A DNA stretch of 64,000 nt from Ailurus styani (Eukaryota; Chordata; Mammalia; Carnivora; Ailuridae): the NCBI GenBank assembly GCA_002007465.1, contig LNAC01000031.1:5809305-5873304 (forward strand), given 5' to 3'. The notes under the pieces are model-generated. The model was not told the DNA's origin, did not search any database, and saw only the letters and a list, made by a program, of their open reading frames with translations. Positions 1-11,230 of the stretch are shown in pieces. Each line of letters opens with the position of its first letter. Position 1 is the stretch's first letter. The translations under genes were made by a program, and so were the position numbers.

Positions 1-9
1 ACCATTTAA

Positions 10-300
10 AAAGTAAATCAGATCCTGTCATTCCCTTTGCTTAAAAAAACCCTCCATGATTTTCCAGCATTCTTTAAAAAATGGCAGACTCCATGAGGCC
101 CTGTGTGACCTGGGTACCCTCTCACCTCTGGGCCTCTCTTCTCACTGCCCATGTCCTATTCACTGGTCTTCTTTTCCTCCCACACATCAAGCCTGTACCC
201 CCATCGCAGCCTCTAACAGCTGCCCCTTTCTCAATCATTCAGGTCTCAAGCCAGACATCCCCACTGCAAGATTTTCTCTGCCCAGAGAAAACCATCCATA
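10..300 (+). mobile_element. L2 (LINE2) fragment
   Basis: The stretch follows the mammalian L2 3'-half consensus as I know it: an AAATCAGATC.TGTCA start, a TTAAAACCCTCCATG motif, a CCATGAGGCCCTGTGTGACCTGG run, then CTCATCATTCAGGTCTCAAG-like sequence near 235. It is old and heavily diverged. The open frames at 56-478 and 81-341 are this element read as protein and have no independent support. Confidence 0.65.
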
Positions 301-900
301 TTCCTATAACCACCTTCCCAAAGTCAGCAGATACTTGGTGAAGGAGACCTGCCTAGCTTGTTGGACTACGATGGAAAATGAGTTTATAGAGTTTGTGTGG
401 AGATTACTGGAGGGACATTGGAATGAAATTAGCAGTAAACTAGGAAAGAAGAGTCAAAAAAATGAAAAGGAAGGATAAATAGGACTTGATGAATATAAAT
501 ATGTAGATGGGAAGGGGGAAAATCTAAGAGAACTCCAAGATACTCAAGTTTAGAAACTAGAAGGGAAACAAGCTCTGGTGGAAAAGACCAATACTGATAA
601 CAGACTGCTCTCGGAATATTTATCATACAACATCTGTGTACAGGCAAGAGAGAGAAATCAACTCCTCAGAAGTTTATTTTAGTACCGGAAACAAGCAGGA
701 CAATTTTACAGGCCTACCTAAAACTTTGCTACAATGAAAGTAATAATATAAATGAGATCAGAAGAAAACCTCAAACTACTCTTTCCCCTGAGTGAGATAA
801 TAGTAACTATATTAGTTTTTTGGCATGTCTGATATAATTATTTGACCATTAAAAACTTGAATTTAGAAATACACAAAAATAAGGTTTGCAATAAGAAAAT
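301..900. other. Unassigned AT-rich unique sequence
   Basis: No repeat family, splice-bounded exon or RNA gene is recognised here. Short open frames on both strands lack any family resemblance. Confidence 0.5.
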
Positions 901-933
901 GTGAGTGAGTGAGTGAGTGAGTGAGTGAGTGAG
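901..933. repeat. (GTGA)n microsatellite
   Basis: Eight uninterrupted GTGA units followed by G. The purity suggests it may vary in length between individuals. Confidence 0.95.
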
Positions 934-973
934 CAACAACTGGTGATGGGTCAAAGGCATCTGAGATTACCTA

Positions 974-1462
974 CAGATAGCTCCCAGTGTACAATAGTTT
1001 GACTTAGTGATTTTTGGGCTTTCCTGATGGTGAGAAAGCAATATGTGTGCAGTAAATAATCGCACTTGGAATTTTGATCTTTTTGCAGGCTAGCTCTGTG
1101 AGGTACAATACTCTCCCCTGCTGCTGAGCAGTGGGCCCCAGCTCCCACTGGGGAGGATAAACAACTGATCCATTTACAACCATTCTGAACTCACAGAACC
1201 ATTTCATTTTTGACTTTCAGGGTAGTGCTCAAGAGATTACATGAGACATGTAACACTTTATTATAAAATAGACTTTGTGTTAGATGGTTTTGCCCAACTG
1301 CAGGTTAGAGTGTTCTGAGCACATTTAAGGTAGGCTAAGCTAAGCTATGATGTTCAGTAGATTAGGTGAACTAAATGCATTTTCAGCTTAAAATATTTTC
1401 AACTTGCGATGGCTTTATGGGTTTATTGGGACATAACCCTGTCTTAAGTGAATCAAGATCAG
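974..1462. mobile_element. Tigger-type (Tc1/mariner) DNA transposon, nonautonomous
   Basis: The left end is CAGATAGCTCCCAGTG and the right end finishes in AAGTGAATCAAGATCAG, each flanked by TA (972-973 and 1463-1464), the target duplication of Tc1/mariner elements. Between them are blocks I associate with a mammalian Tigger family: TTTGTGTTAGATGGTTTTGC near 1274, GGTAGGCTAAGCTAAGCTATG near 1330 and GGGTTTATTGGGACATAACC near 1418. The ends are a diverged inverted pair. About 490 bp, with no transposase frame, so it is an internally deleted passenger. Exact subfamily not assigned. Confidence 0.8.
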
Positions 1463-1680
1463 TATTGGAATGTCCTGAAGGGTTGCAATGTATGGGACCT
1501 TCAGAGTCTTTGATGGCATAGATGACATCTATATTAGGTAGTGTTTCTTTCAATCCTGACTCCTTTCTTAATGGTACACACCTGTGGGTTTGAAACCTTG
1601 AAATCTTTCTATAGTTTAACTTGGACTGGCTTTTGTATATATTGTGTAATTTCCTCCCCCACAATAACCTGAAAGCTAGA

Positions 1681-1765
1681 CATTGCCCTTACATACAGAT
1701 GAAGAAACTGAGGCTCAGTGATTTTCTTTCTTCAAGTTCTTAGCACAGCCTACTAAGTAGTAACT
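1681..1765 (-). mobile_element. MIR SINE fragment
   Basis: CAGATGAAGAAACTGAGGCTCAG is the reverse complement of the conserved MIR core (CTCAGTTTCTTCATCTG), with partial continuation into the TCACACAGC-equivalent region. Short and diverged. Confidence 0.6.
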
Positions 1766-3020
1766 ATTACTTTTGTTTCTTGAGAACTGAAAACAGAGTA
1801 TTATCACTGCAGAAAATTAGTGAAATCCTCATATTCCTCCACCCTGCCCCAACTGCAATCCCTCCTCCCACAATCCATTCAGTATTTCATCAGCCCTGTA
1901 ACTGTCATGAAAGATTATATTTAGTCTTGGGGCAAGTAAGATATAGACTTTTTTTTTAATAGATCTTTCAAAAAAATGTTACCAGTGTGCTGACATCTTC
2001 ATAAAAATTAGGGATCCTTGAGGTGTCAAACTGACTAACGCACAAATACTTGAAGAAGCTCAATATCCAGGAATGAGAGACAAACTTAAATACCTATCTT
2101 GTGTTTTCGTAGGTGTGACCTACTCCCTTGAAAAGGCCATTTCAATCTCAAATTTCCATTACTGTTTATCATCCAAAAAATATTGTTCAGTAATGCTTCA
2201 TCGCTATACAAGAGTTGTGCCAATATTTCTCAGGCAACCTTGTCAATTTGAGTTATAGTACATGCTACTTAGGTACAGTAGAAATAAGTTTAAACTACTG
2301 AAGACATTGGATCTTTTCAAAGCTGTTCTTAAATGTTATGAAAGTGAATAATCATAACATGCTAATTTGTAGATTCCCTATTATGTTCCTTGTTCTTGTC
2401 TCTACTGTGGCCTTAGGCAGAATTCTGTCATTTATCAAAATTACTTCTGTGTTCAAAATCCCTTTTTTCAGTATTGAAAATATACAATTTTGTAAGTTAA
2501 AATAATATCATTTCCCATGCAGGTTTTTAGTCTATACTAGCCTTAACTACTATCTGTTAATATATTTTTAAAAATATTTTATTATACCTTGATCCCTAAC
2601 TACTTTACACAGAAAGGTAAATGAATTTAAGATACAGGAAAAATTCCTCTTTTTGAGTTATGCAACGATCATGTCTAAAGTAAGAGATCTGTATGAATTT
2701 TGTTCATTGCAACTATGGAATCTGTCACAACTTTTTCATAAATTGCAATTCCATTATTCTTTATTCCCCGAGAATGGAAAGAATGCACTTTATTTTTTGG
2801 GAAAAATAAACACCCTAAGTGGGTAAAAATACCAATTACAAGAGTGTCTACCCTTAAAGTCAAATTCATTTTGTTTATTATTGCAAGTTATTAAAAGGCT
2901 CCCGGGCATGCATATAAAACCTGAAAAACAATGGTTGAATCTATCATATTAAATTAAAACTTCTCCATAAAAAAACTAAACCCAAATAATTTATCAGTGA
3001 GGAAATGCCATGCCACCTCA
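1766..3020. other. Unassigned AT-rich unique sequence
   Basis: No repeat or gene recognised. A T-run occurs near 1951 and an A/T block near 2565. Open frames at 2073-2258 (+) and 2675-2869 (-) are short and unremarkable. Confidence 0.5.
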
Positions 3021-3024
3021 GAAG

Positions 3025-3490
3025 TCAATACAAATAAGACTTTATTAAAACATAACTAAAATGAAGTTCCACAAGAATCCTCAATGGAAATTGTTGTGCT
3101 TCAGGTTCAAATGTGGAGAATAAAAATGTATCGGCTGACCTTAATTTCTTTAACAAAGAAAGAAAAGAAAAACAAATTCCATGACTAACAACTGGAGCTA
3201 CACAAAGAAAGAAAATATAGCTTCACAAAGGTGTACATGAATGCATCTCAAGTTAGATAAGTCTCTGCTTTCATCACAGGACGTCATACTCCAGTATCCA
3301 TCCATCCCACTAATACCAAGTTCCTTTGCCCATTCGTCTGAACACTTTGCTTACCTTTGCGTACCTTCAGGAAGTTAATCCCTGCAATTCTATGTAGCTG
3401 CCATGCGTGGGCGATGCAGATCATTTTCCTTTGTCTTTAATTATCCTTTGTTGCTTGTCCTGTCATGGACTCTTCTTTTCAGGATAGTTC
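3025..3490 (-). other. Possible minus-strand 3' end or retrocopy remnant
   Basis: Read on the minus strand, this stretch has higher complexity than its surroundings. It ends with a canonical AATAAA (plus-strand TTTATT at 3041-3046) followed within about 15 bases by a T/GT-rich TTATTTGTATTG segment, the layout of a cleavage/polyadenylation site. Upstream there are two short minus frames of about 50-60 codons with stops between them. There is no A-tail after the signal, so a fresh processed pseudogene is unlikely. It could be an old retrocopy, a real terminal exon, or chance. Parent gene not recognised. Confidence 0.25.
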
Positions 3491-4990
3491 TCTTTTTTTT
3501 TTTTCCTGAAGCAACTCACATATTCACTTGTACAAAATTAAAAGGATGTGCTCTAACTTTGAAAATCAGGCTCTAGTCTAGATAAAATACCTTTGCAGAT
3601 GCATACAGTTGTATCATGTTGGCTGTAACTCTTCCCACTTTTAAGCAGATAAATGAATGTTACTGTATCCCACCTGAAAGCTGATGTGTTCTACATTATC
3701 GTGTTAAATGCCTACAAAATATATCATGAAATGAATGTTCCAAATATATGAATAATCTATAATTGAACATTTATCTGGTCTCTAATATCTCATTTAAATA
3801 ATTTCATGATAAAAATTCTTCAAATCTTTGAACGTTCATCCAGATCGGAATGGTTATATTACTATTTTTGATATATAAACCCAAAATATCAAAATTTAGC
3901 AACAGCTTCAAAGAGCTGAATAGCAAAGCAATTTTCCATATAGATTTTTAAAAGTCCATCATTACCTTCATTCTGCTTCCTGTGTAGTTCAATGAACTAT
4001 AGAAAGTGAAGTAATATAATTTTTTTTTAATGTTTGATTAGCTTCTAAAAGAAAAGGCCCTCCTAATGAACAACATGCTGTCCTTCATACTGACTTCCAA
4101 ATATGGAAGACAGGGAATTACTTCTGCAAACACAACAAGGTGGTTTTGCATTTATGGTGATGGGCATTTGAGGACACATCACTATGCTGCCTGTATAAAC
4201 TTACTCGGGCATTTAGGTGAGAAATGTGCCTATATGGAACATGTTGGTTCATCGCAAAGATGTACCTTGAGACCCCTCCTACGCCACATCCAGCACATAG
4301 TAATGTCATGACGTTTGTATGTTGAGGACAGCAAAGTAACTGGGAGCTCACGCTACTCTCTCGAGCATTATCCTCCATGTGGTGACTGAGCATCCAAGGC
4401 CACTTGCATCTCTCTATCTGCCATCTCAACATCTAGGTACTTTTGTTGTCAGGGTGATGATGAAAGAGCCCACTAGAGGGTTTCCTCCCACTGGCAGTTA
4501 AATGCTTTGACACCAGGTAAATCTGCTCATAATCCAGAGGCCAGAACAAGTCACATGGCTCCATCGAAACTGAAAAGGGTCCCATGGACTATTTACATGA
4601 CTATCCTCATCACAGACATTATAAGGTCACTTACCATCTAATTGTGTTGTTTTCCTAGTTTTTGTCATGGCTGTTATGAAAATCTAGATACTCAAGGAAA
4701 ATTTTATGAAGTTAATTTTTATAATAAAAGTCAAGCTGTATTCCCATTGGTGGATGTGGGAGGCAAATAATTTGAAGAGTTTTAGTGAACATTGAGAACA
4801 AGGTGGTAATCACTCCTCATCAAAGTGCAAGGAGTTTGCTTTCCTTTAGCAATGATTTTGGCATTTCCCAGATAGATAATTTTCTTTTCTTGTCTTATGA
4901 ATCCCAGCAGTAGCTGCCATTTCTAAAGATCTTTTTTTTCTTATGCTTATATTTATGCATCTATAATTTTATTCTCTTTGTTTGAGTCTA
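3491..4990. other. Unassigned unique sequence
   Basis: AT-rich to about 4060. From 4066 to 4440 there are overlapping open frames on both strands (81 codons plus, 104 codons minus) with no recognisable motif or splice architecture. The part at 4500-4600 (GGCCAGAACAAGTCACATGGC) resembles old interspersed repeat sequence, but I cannot assign the family. Confidence 0.4.
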
Positions 4991-4999
4991 ATAGGACTG

Positions 5000-5095
5000 T
5001 TTATGTCATACACAGTTGACATGTTCAACTTGCTTCATTTAAATCATACAACTTTAGGACTTTGCACACTGAAGGTACTCAATAAATGTATGTAG
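5000..5095 (+). mobile_element. Possible L2 3' terminal fragment
   Basis: Ends with GCACACTGAAGGTACTCAATAAATG, matching the GGCACATAGTAGGTGCTCAATAAATG terminus of L2. The upstream part is too diverged to extend. Confidence 0.4.
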
Positions 5096-5754
5096 AAAAC
5101 CTAACTAAGTATAGCCTAAGAAAGATGTAGGTAGAGAACTTTACCGTCTCAGGAAAGACAGTTGGGATTCATACAATAATCGGCAGAGAACAAAATGGAG
5201 AGTTAGATCAGAGTGGGGCAATGGTCCAAATACGCGCAAAGCATGATTCTTGCTTAGAAAAAGAGGGAACTCCAAAGCTTTCCTAGGAGATACCAGAGGG
5301 AAGCAGCTGCCTCTTGAGGAAACAGGACCAGGACAATACCAGGAAAGGAAGATTCAGCAACACAAGAGTCCACAAAGAGGCATACATCTTCAAAGTATGT
5401 CTTTAGACATCCAGGGTCTCAAGCTCACACATTCACTGTTTGCCATCACCCTTTTTAGGTCTTACTGCTTTGCAACTCTTCTTTAAGGATATGGTAAATT
5501 ACTTACTCCAATATAGTCAATATAACGAATCTTTAGTAATTATCAAAAAACATTGACAGTCATCACCTCATGGTTCAGTTGCCCTTCTCTAGCTCACATT
5601 AATTGAAGTAGGCAATTATAGAGCCTTTGCTGGTAGAGAAAGATTTTAATGCTATTTAAAGAAAATTTTTTTAAAAAGTATTCCCTTCTGATGGAAATTT
5701 GCATTCTGATAATATTTTATTTGTATCTTTTTTTAATGTCATGACAAGAAATGG
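5096..5754. other. Unassigned unique sequence
   Basis: A 78-codon plus frame at 5250-5486 lacks any recognisable family. No repeat identified. Confidence 0.4.
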
Positions 5755-6080
5755 ATTTGATTTTGAAGAGGAATCATTTTGAATAATTAACCATGAATTA
5801 CTCTAATTAGCAGAAAATAATTATAGGTTGGACATAAGCTCTTTCAAAAGCAAAGGATAGCGTAAAAGACTATTGGAAAAATAATACCACCTGATAGATG
5901 TTGAGATGAATCCAAAAGAGAGCTTTTCTTTGAATCAGTCTTCAGCTAAGGCATTTAAATGCCTCCCATTAGAAAACATTCATATTCCTGCAAGACAAAA
6001 ATTATTAGCAAGCATATGTTGTTGGTTAGAGAATCTTTAGTGTAATAATTAAAGAAGACATCTTTAAAGCTTCCAAAAGA
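5755..6080. promoter_or_regulatory. Candidate conserved non-coding block (homeodomain-type motifs)
   Basis: Repeat-free sequence with three TAATTA-type cores in about 45 bp: AATAATTAACC near 5783, CTCTAATTAGCAG near 5801 and AAATAATTATAGG near 5815. Below them is a near-palindromic GGCATTTAAATGCC at 5951. Dense homeodomain cores in non-repetitive DNA are common in developmental enhancers, but AT-rich DNA also yields them by chance. No expression or conservation data are available here. Confidence 0.25.
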
Positions 6081-6430
6081 AGAAAATACAGTTTCACTTG
6101 TTCTTTTCATAACACTTTCTGGATCTGAGACCTTAGAGACTCAGCATATTTGTACACTGTATATGGACTTTAACATATTCATTTCTCTTGGAAAATGTTT
6201 GTCAAATGATTGACATGACAGAGTCGTACTTGTGGCTCCTGTCTCCTGAGAAGAGCTTGTGGAACAGGACATGTGGCAAACTGATGAGAAAAGGTAACAG
6301 ATTCCATTTGTGATTTCAATCAGTTTCTGTAAAGACCATCAGCAGGACCTAAGTGAGAGCTCACAGAGGGGTGTAGTCCACTCAAAGTACATTTTTGAGC
6401 TAAAGATAGCCCAGAGGTGGAACTCAGAAG
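6081..6430. other. Unassigned unique sequence
   Basis: No repeat, exon or RNA gene recognised. Confidence 0.4.
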
Positions 6431-6590
6431 ATATATCCCAAGTATGGCACCATAGATAACTAGCTAACTAGTAACAGATAACTACCTCTCTGACTTGAGC
6501 AAGTCTCATAGTGCCTGTTTACCTGTTTATTACTAATGCCATCTATCTCACAGGATTGTAACATGGTGAAAATCAAATGTGAATTTAACT
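6431..6590 (+). mobile_element. MIR SINE fragment
   Basis: Follows the MIR layout: GACTTGAGCAAGTCTCATAGTGCCTG (the ACCTTGGGCAAGT..CTCAGTTTCC equivalent), then ATCTATCTCACAGGATTGTAACATGGTGAAAATCAAATG. Diverged. Confidence 0.5.
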
Positions 6591-7206
6591 TTTCAAAGGT
6601 GAAAGCAACAACAGCAACGGATATAGTATTATTTGGTCAAAATGTAGTTTTCATATAATTTATTTTTACCAATAAAAACATACACTATTAAAAATGAGAA
6701 GTATCTGGTATATGGTTGAATAAAGCATAACTTATTTTTATATAAGTAAGTGAGATCAAGGCTTATGCATAGAATAAATAGCTATTCCTACCTGCTCAAA
6801 AAAAAAAAAAATTTCTAGCACTCCTCCATCCTTCCATCATATCTCTTCTCCTCTTTTTCCCTTCTTCCCTGAAGTATTGAATGAAATATCATTTTTAGTG
6901 AATCATCATTAAAACATATGTTGGCTGCCTGGAAGAAGAGAAAAGCCCAAGAATCTCCTTAAGTCCTCTCATGTTGGTTACTGGCGTGGATTCTTCTGTT
7001 CAGTTAGCTAAAATAGTTTTACACTGTAAGCCAGTTGTTCTTGTTTGACAAGGATTTCAGGAGAATCTCTCTAGTGGTTGCAACAGATGATTTTTTACGG
7101 TCCTTTCAACCCTAAAATGTTTTATTACAAGTAGTTCTATGTAGCCCAGGAGTAGCATGAGAGAAAAAGGAAGGGAGATACTAAATGGAAGTGAAGAGGT
7201 GAGAAA
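6591..7206. other. Unassigned AT-rich unique sequence
   Basis: An A-run at 6800-6812 and a pyrimidine-rich tract at 6820-6870 are the only notable features. No gene or repeat family recognised. Confidence 0.4.
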
Positions 7207-7236
7207 TCAAAGATAATCAAAGATTATCAAAGATAA
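7207..7236. repeat. Three-copy 10-bp tandem repeat with GATA motifs
   Basis: Three head-to-tail decamers (TCAAAGATAA, TCAAAGATTA, TCAAAGATAA) sit at 7207, 7217 and 7227. Two carry AGATAA, the GATA-factor consensus, and the junctions create TTATCA on the other strand. The 10-bp spacing places the sites on one helix face. Confidence 0.85.
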
Positions 7237-8435
7237 TCACACACTTCAGTTTTGCCCAGAACTGGTAGACAAAAGCATGGGTGAGAAAAGTGGACCTTTA
7301 TACAATGTCTGACATGCCACATACATCCGAACTTTTTAACCCTTACATCTATTTTTTCCTGAGCAGGGGAAGTAGGATTCACCAAAAAAAGACAAGGTTG
7401 TCTGGGGAGGAGGGGAACGAAAAGACTGTATTTGTTCCTTCAGCGGTGCAGGGAATTTACCAGAGAGTAAGGGGAGGTGGATATCTCATTCTTTAGGGGC
7501 TACTTAGATTTTCCTTGAAATCTTAAAAGGTCCAGCAACCAAGGAATTGAGCTCTGGCTTCTTGGTGACAGAATGGACTGATGGCTAGAGAACAGGCAGA
7601 GGCTGTTCTCCTCCCTTGTCCACTGGGCCTTACTTGTCCTTGTCCCTGATCTTCAAGAACCTCCTTCTCTTAGAATGTTCCTTCATCTGGCCTCTTCCAT
7701 CAGACTTAGCTGAGGGCTCTGATGCACATATTGGCCCCATCTGATTTCACAGAAGCAATCCTTCCATGTGTGTTGGTGGGAGCTTCACGGTCTGTATCTG
7801 TAAGGACAAAGAAACACATAGCATTTACTTATGGTCCGTAAACATCTTGTGGATTGGATTGGAATGTCTTGTCATCTGGCAGTTCCTAGGGGAGGCCAGG
7901 GACGAGGGCAGGTTCTTACTCCTGGTCAATTAGGTGGAGAAGTTACTTTCAACTCAAGCCTCTTTTGGAATCTCAGCAGGCTCTACCCTTTGGGCTACAA
8001 GGGTGGGACCCTCGGGTTACCCCATGGGAGGATGAGCACGATCGGCACCATCTCTTGACGGGACTGAAGCTCAACACAGGATTCTCTTGGAAGAGGGAAA
8101 ATGAGTAAGAATTCTAATGACCTGGCTTTAAATTTTTTGATTACAAAATGAGCAAAGTAATTAAAATGAAAAGGCACGTATAACTTCACACAAATGGATC
8201 AATGGTTAGCAAGGAGTCTGAACTGCAGATCATTCTAAGACATATTTGTTGCCAGGTAGAAGAATCTACTTTAATATTCAAAACAGACTAGTATTAATCT
8301 GTTCTCATTCTCATATTAAAATAGTCCTAAGACTTTTAGTGCAGTTCCTCCTCTTCAGTTGGCTCACCATATACAGAAAATACATAAAAGAACCAGATCA
8401 AATTATTTATCACAAGTTCTTTTTAAAGAGGAAGT
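7237..8435. other. Unassigned unique sequence, relatively GC-rich part 7500-8080
   Basis: 7500-8080 is more GC-rich than the rest and contains a plus frame at 7831-8058 without recognisable homology. It could be a very old LTR or unique DNA. No poly-A signal or splice pair convinces. Confidence 0.35.
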
Positions 8436-8850
8436 TTAAAAACAGCTTTATTGAGATATAATTGATGATTATATATGATAAAGTATACAAAGTAGTAAGT
8501 ACAAATTAGTAAGTTTTGACATAATATGTATATCTTTAAATCCACCATCCCCAAGAGTTTCTCATGCCCTTTGATAATGCTTCCCGCCTAGCTCTCCCCC
8601 ATTCCCAAGCAACCAGAGATCAGCTTTTGGTCACTATAGATGAGTTTGCATTTTCTAGAGTTTTATATGAATGGTATGGTATAGTAATACTCTTTATGTC
8701 TGTTTTACACAGTGTAATTATTTTTAGATTCATCCCTGTTGTTGCATATTCATTTTTATTGTACATTCATTTGTTGATGGACATTGGAGTTATTTCCAAT
8801 TGTTGACTATTAAAAATAAAGCCACTGTTAACATTCATGTGAAAACACAA
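8436..8850 (+). mobile_element. L1M-type LINE 3'-region fragment
   Basis: Recognisable consensus blocks of old mammalian L1: ACAGCTTTATTGAGATATAATTG at 8440, AGTTTGCATTTTCTAGAG near 8643, GATTCATCCCTGTTGTTGCAT near 8729, TTGTTGATGGACATTGGAGTT near 8770 and AAATAAAGCCACTGTTAACATTCATG near 8813. No open frame is expected in this part. Heavily mutated, so an ancient insertion. Confidence 0.8.
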
Positions 8851-9404
8851 ATTCATATGGCTTATGATTTTTTTTAAAGAAAACATTTATTTCTTTACAA
8901 GTCAGGACCTTTAGCAAGGTAATATTTATAATCTATTACCAGTACGTCATTACTACAAATTGTTTTTGCCTTACGTTAACTGCATTCAGTTAAAGAACTA
9001 TTTATAGAGTATTAAGTATGTATAAAGATAAGAGCACAAAAATGGATAGGAGATAAATATGTAAATAACGGGAAAAGCCGAATAAAGTAAATATCATACA
9101 TAAGAACAACAACAACAACAACAAATCTACGGGTTAGGGTCACAGGAATAATATCCAGTTGAAAAATAAGAAATTCATTGAGAACAGATAATATGCTGGA
9201 GACTTTGAAGCATGGGTAGGATTTTAGCATGCAATACTGGGAAGAAAGGAACATAATTAGAGGTTAGAGGCAACAGGCGTGAGGTAAGTGCTTGGACAAA
9301 GCACTCCGATTTAATCGTAGCACAGGATCGACTCTGTGGTATGTTGGCAATCTCCCGTTTCCTCAGACGTCTTCTGGAATATTTGATTCTGCACTTTGGT
9401 TTAG
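8851..9404. other. Unassigned sequence with (AAC)n at 9106-9124
   Basis: A run of six AAC/ACA units lies at 9106-9124. The rest is AT-rich unique DNA with no feature recognised. Confidence 0.45.
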
Positions 9405-9745
9405 TTCAACAGCGATTCCTTCAGTGTCCATAGTGACAAGCACTGTGCCAAAGCAAGGGAAGAAAAGATGAAAAGGTACACACACGTTCTGCCCTCAGAT
9501 CACTTACACTGGGGCAAATCCTTTCAAGTATTATGGTTACTAGAGATATGCTTGGAATGCTGTGGGTAGAGAGGAGCACCTAACCCAGCCTGTGGAGTCA
9601 GACCAGGCTTTCCAAAAGCAGGATGGTTGGAACGCAGTCTTAAGTTGACTGGTCAGTGTTAGGTAAAAAACAGAAGCAAATGTGTTCAAGGCACATTTGA
9701 GAGAGGTGGAAAGCATGAACAAAAGTAAAAGGTGAGACATGACAT
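9405..9745 (-). mobile_element. L2 (LINE2) fragment, antisense
   Basis: Matches the reverse complement of the L2 3' half: GACAAGCACTGTGCCAAAGCA (transition-decayed CTAGGCACTGTTCTAGG block), CTGCCCTCAGATCACTTACACTGGGG (CATGGAGCTTACATTC block) and GGAAAGCATGAACAAAAG near 9707. Frames at 9540-9825 are shadows of this element. Confidence 0.6.
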
Positions 9746-10829
9746 TTGATTTTGAGAAACTCTAGTTCAGGATTGCAGAAGCATTCGTTGAAGTGGTTTC
9801 TAAGAGGTATCATTACTGCTAACAATCGTTTTCAGTTTTTTGTTATGTCGGACTTTTGATATGATACTGAGATGGGAATATAGTTTTAGGCTTCCATGAT
9901 AGGCCCACACCTTCCACCTAAAGAGTTTGGAGTTGCTAATGATATTACTCTCCCAGAACACCTACTTATTTATGTGAAGTATTACAGTGTTCTACACATA
10001 GGTGTTCCTCCTACAGTATAGTTCTGTGTTCTCTACCCTGATTTCCTAAATCTCTGTGTTTGAAGTAAGTTTGAAGAAAGTAAATTTAAGTTAAGACTGT
10101 TGTTTTAAAATATAGGTTTATCTACAGTATGGGTATATATAACTAAATATGCTTTTCAGTGGGCTACTAGTTCAGCCCATTGATGATTCTGAGTATGTAA
10201 ATAGTAGAAGCAGCATCAGGATTTCATTCACCGCTCAGTTGTGTGGCAATTGTGCATGGCTATAGAAGCTCAGTCTTCATGATTTCTCATTTGTGGAGCT
10301 CTGCTCAGCTACAAGAGAGGCTACTATGTGCAGAGATGTGAAATCAGACACCACTGTGAAATGTACATTTGGAAAAGTGAAGTGCTTCATTCTTTTGTGA
10401 AGTTCTCTGATTATGCTCTTTATTTCAGTTTTATGACAATACAAAATGACATATGCCTTTTGAAATTGTCTATACTCACCAAATGGCAAATTAAAAGATA
10501 TAAATCGTTAAGTCTGAAATGTTTCCTTCAGTTATCTAGATATTTGAACTCTGAAAGGCTTGAATAATTGCCTCAAATTCAACTCTTACACGTGTGTACA
10601 GTAAAGTAGGGAAAAAGCCTTTGAAATGTTCATATTTTCCCCTTATGTCAACATTAATATGTCATAATATTTTTTGTTTTATGGGACTCATTTCTAGTTG
10701 ATGCAGAATTTTAAAGTGAAGATAATCACAATAATTAAGAAGTATATGTGTAAATGAGGGCCCGATTCGAGTTATTTAATTAACATAAATTCATGGAAAT
10801 TTGGCAACTAGAGGATTAAAATATAGATT
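9746..10829. other. Unassigned AT-rich unique sequence
   Basis: No repeat family recognised. Overlapping 70-80 codon frames at 10277-10567 on both strands have no recognisable motifs. Confidence 0.4.
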
Positions 10830-11230
10830 TCAATCTAATCTGTTTCTGTGCTTTTCAGTTCTCCTAAAATATCACCAAAGAAAGGGCAACAGTAGAGGAT
10901 TAGAAATGTGTAAAACAAAAATCCAGCAAGCTATTTCCTCTTCTTTCGTGGCTATCTCTGGCATAGGGAAGTTCTTAGAAAAAATTTCTGTGAGTCTGCT
11001 CTATGAAGGGGCAGGGAGGTGGTGGAGAAAAACGGCTCATCTCTCCGAATGCCAAATGCCCCCCGAGCGGTGTTTGTGCTAATTGGCTCAGGGTTGACTG
11101 AGCCCTCTAGGGCAAATGGGAGCCCGGCAGGCCCGGCGCAAGGTCCTCCAGCACCAGGCAGTCATGGCCTTTTACCTCCTGTTATCACAAATGAACTGTT
11201 TTATTCCTCCTGACCAGTGAAAAGCCAAGT
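10830..11230. promoter_or_regulatory. Candidate regulatory block with CpG-rich core
   Basis: Seven CpG dinucleotides fall between 11033 and 11138, in a window where unique DNA is otherwise strongly CpG-depleted and most CpGs lie in young SINEs. The patch contains CCCCCCGAGCGG, GCTAATTGGCTCAGG (with an ATTGG CCAAT-type box) and GCCCGGCGC, and no repeat is recognised. Upstream at 10858 there is a good splice-acceptor-like string (TTTCTGTGCTTTTCAG). Two short plus frames (10801-11082, 11019-11213) cover it, so an exon cannot be excluded. A retained CpG patch fits a regulatory element better. Confidence 0.3.

Noticed and set aside
56..478. 140-codon frame near the window start
   Set aside because: Lies on an L2 LINE fragment and has no independent support.
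901..933. Short regular repeats as a CRISPR-like array
   Set aside because: Simple microsatellites without spacers, in a mammalian genome. No cas genes.
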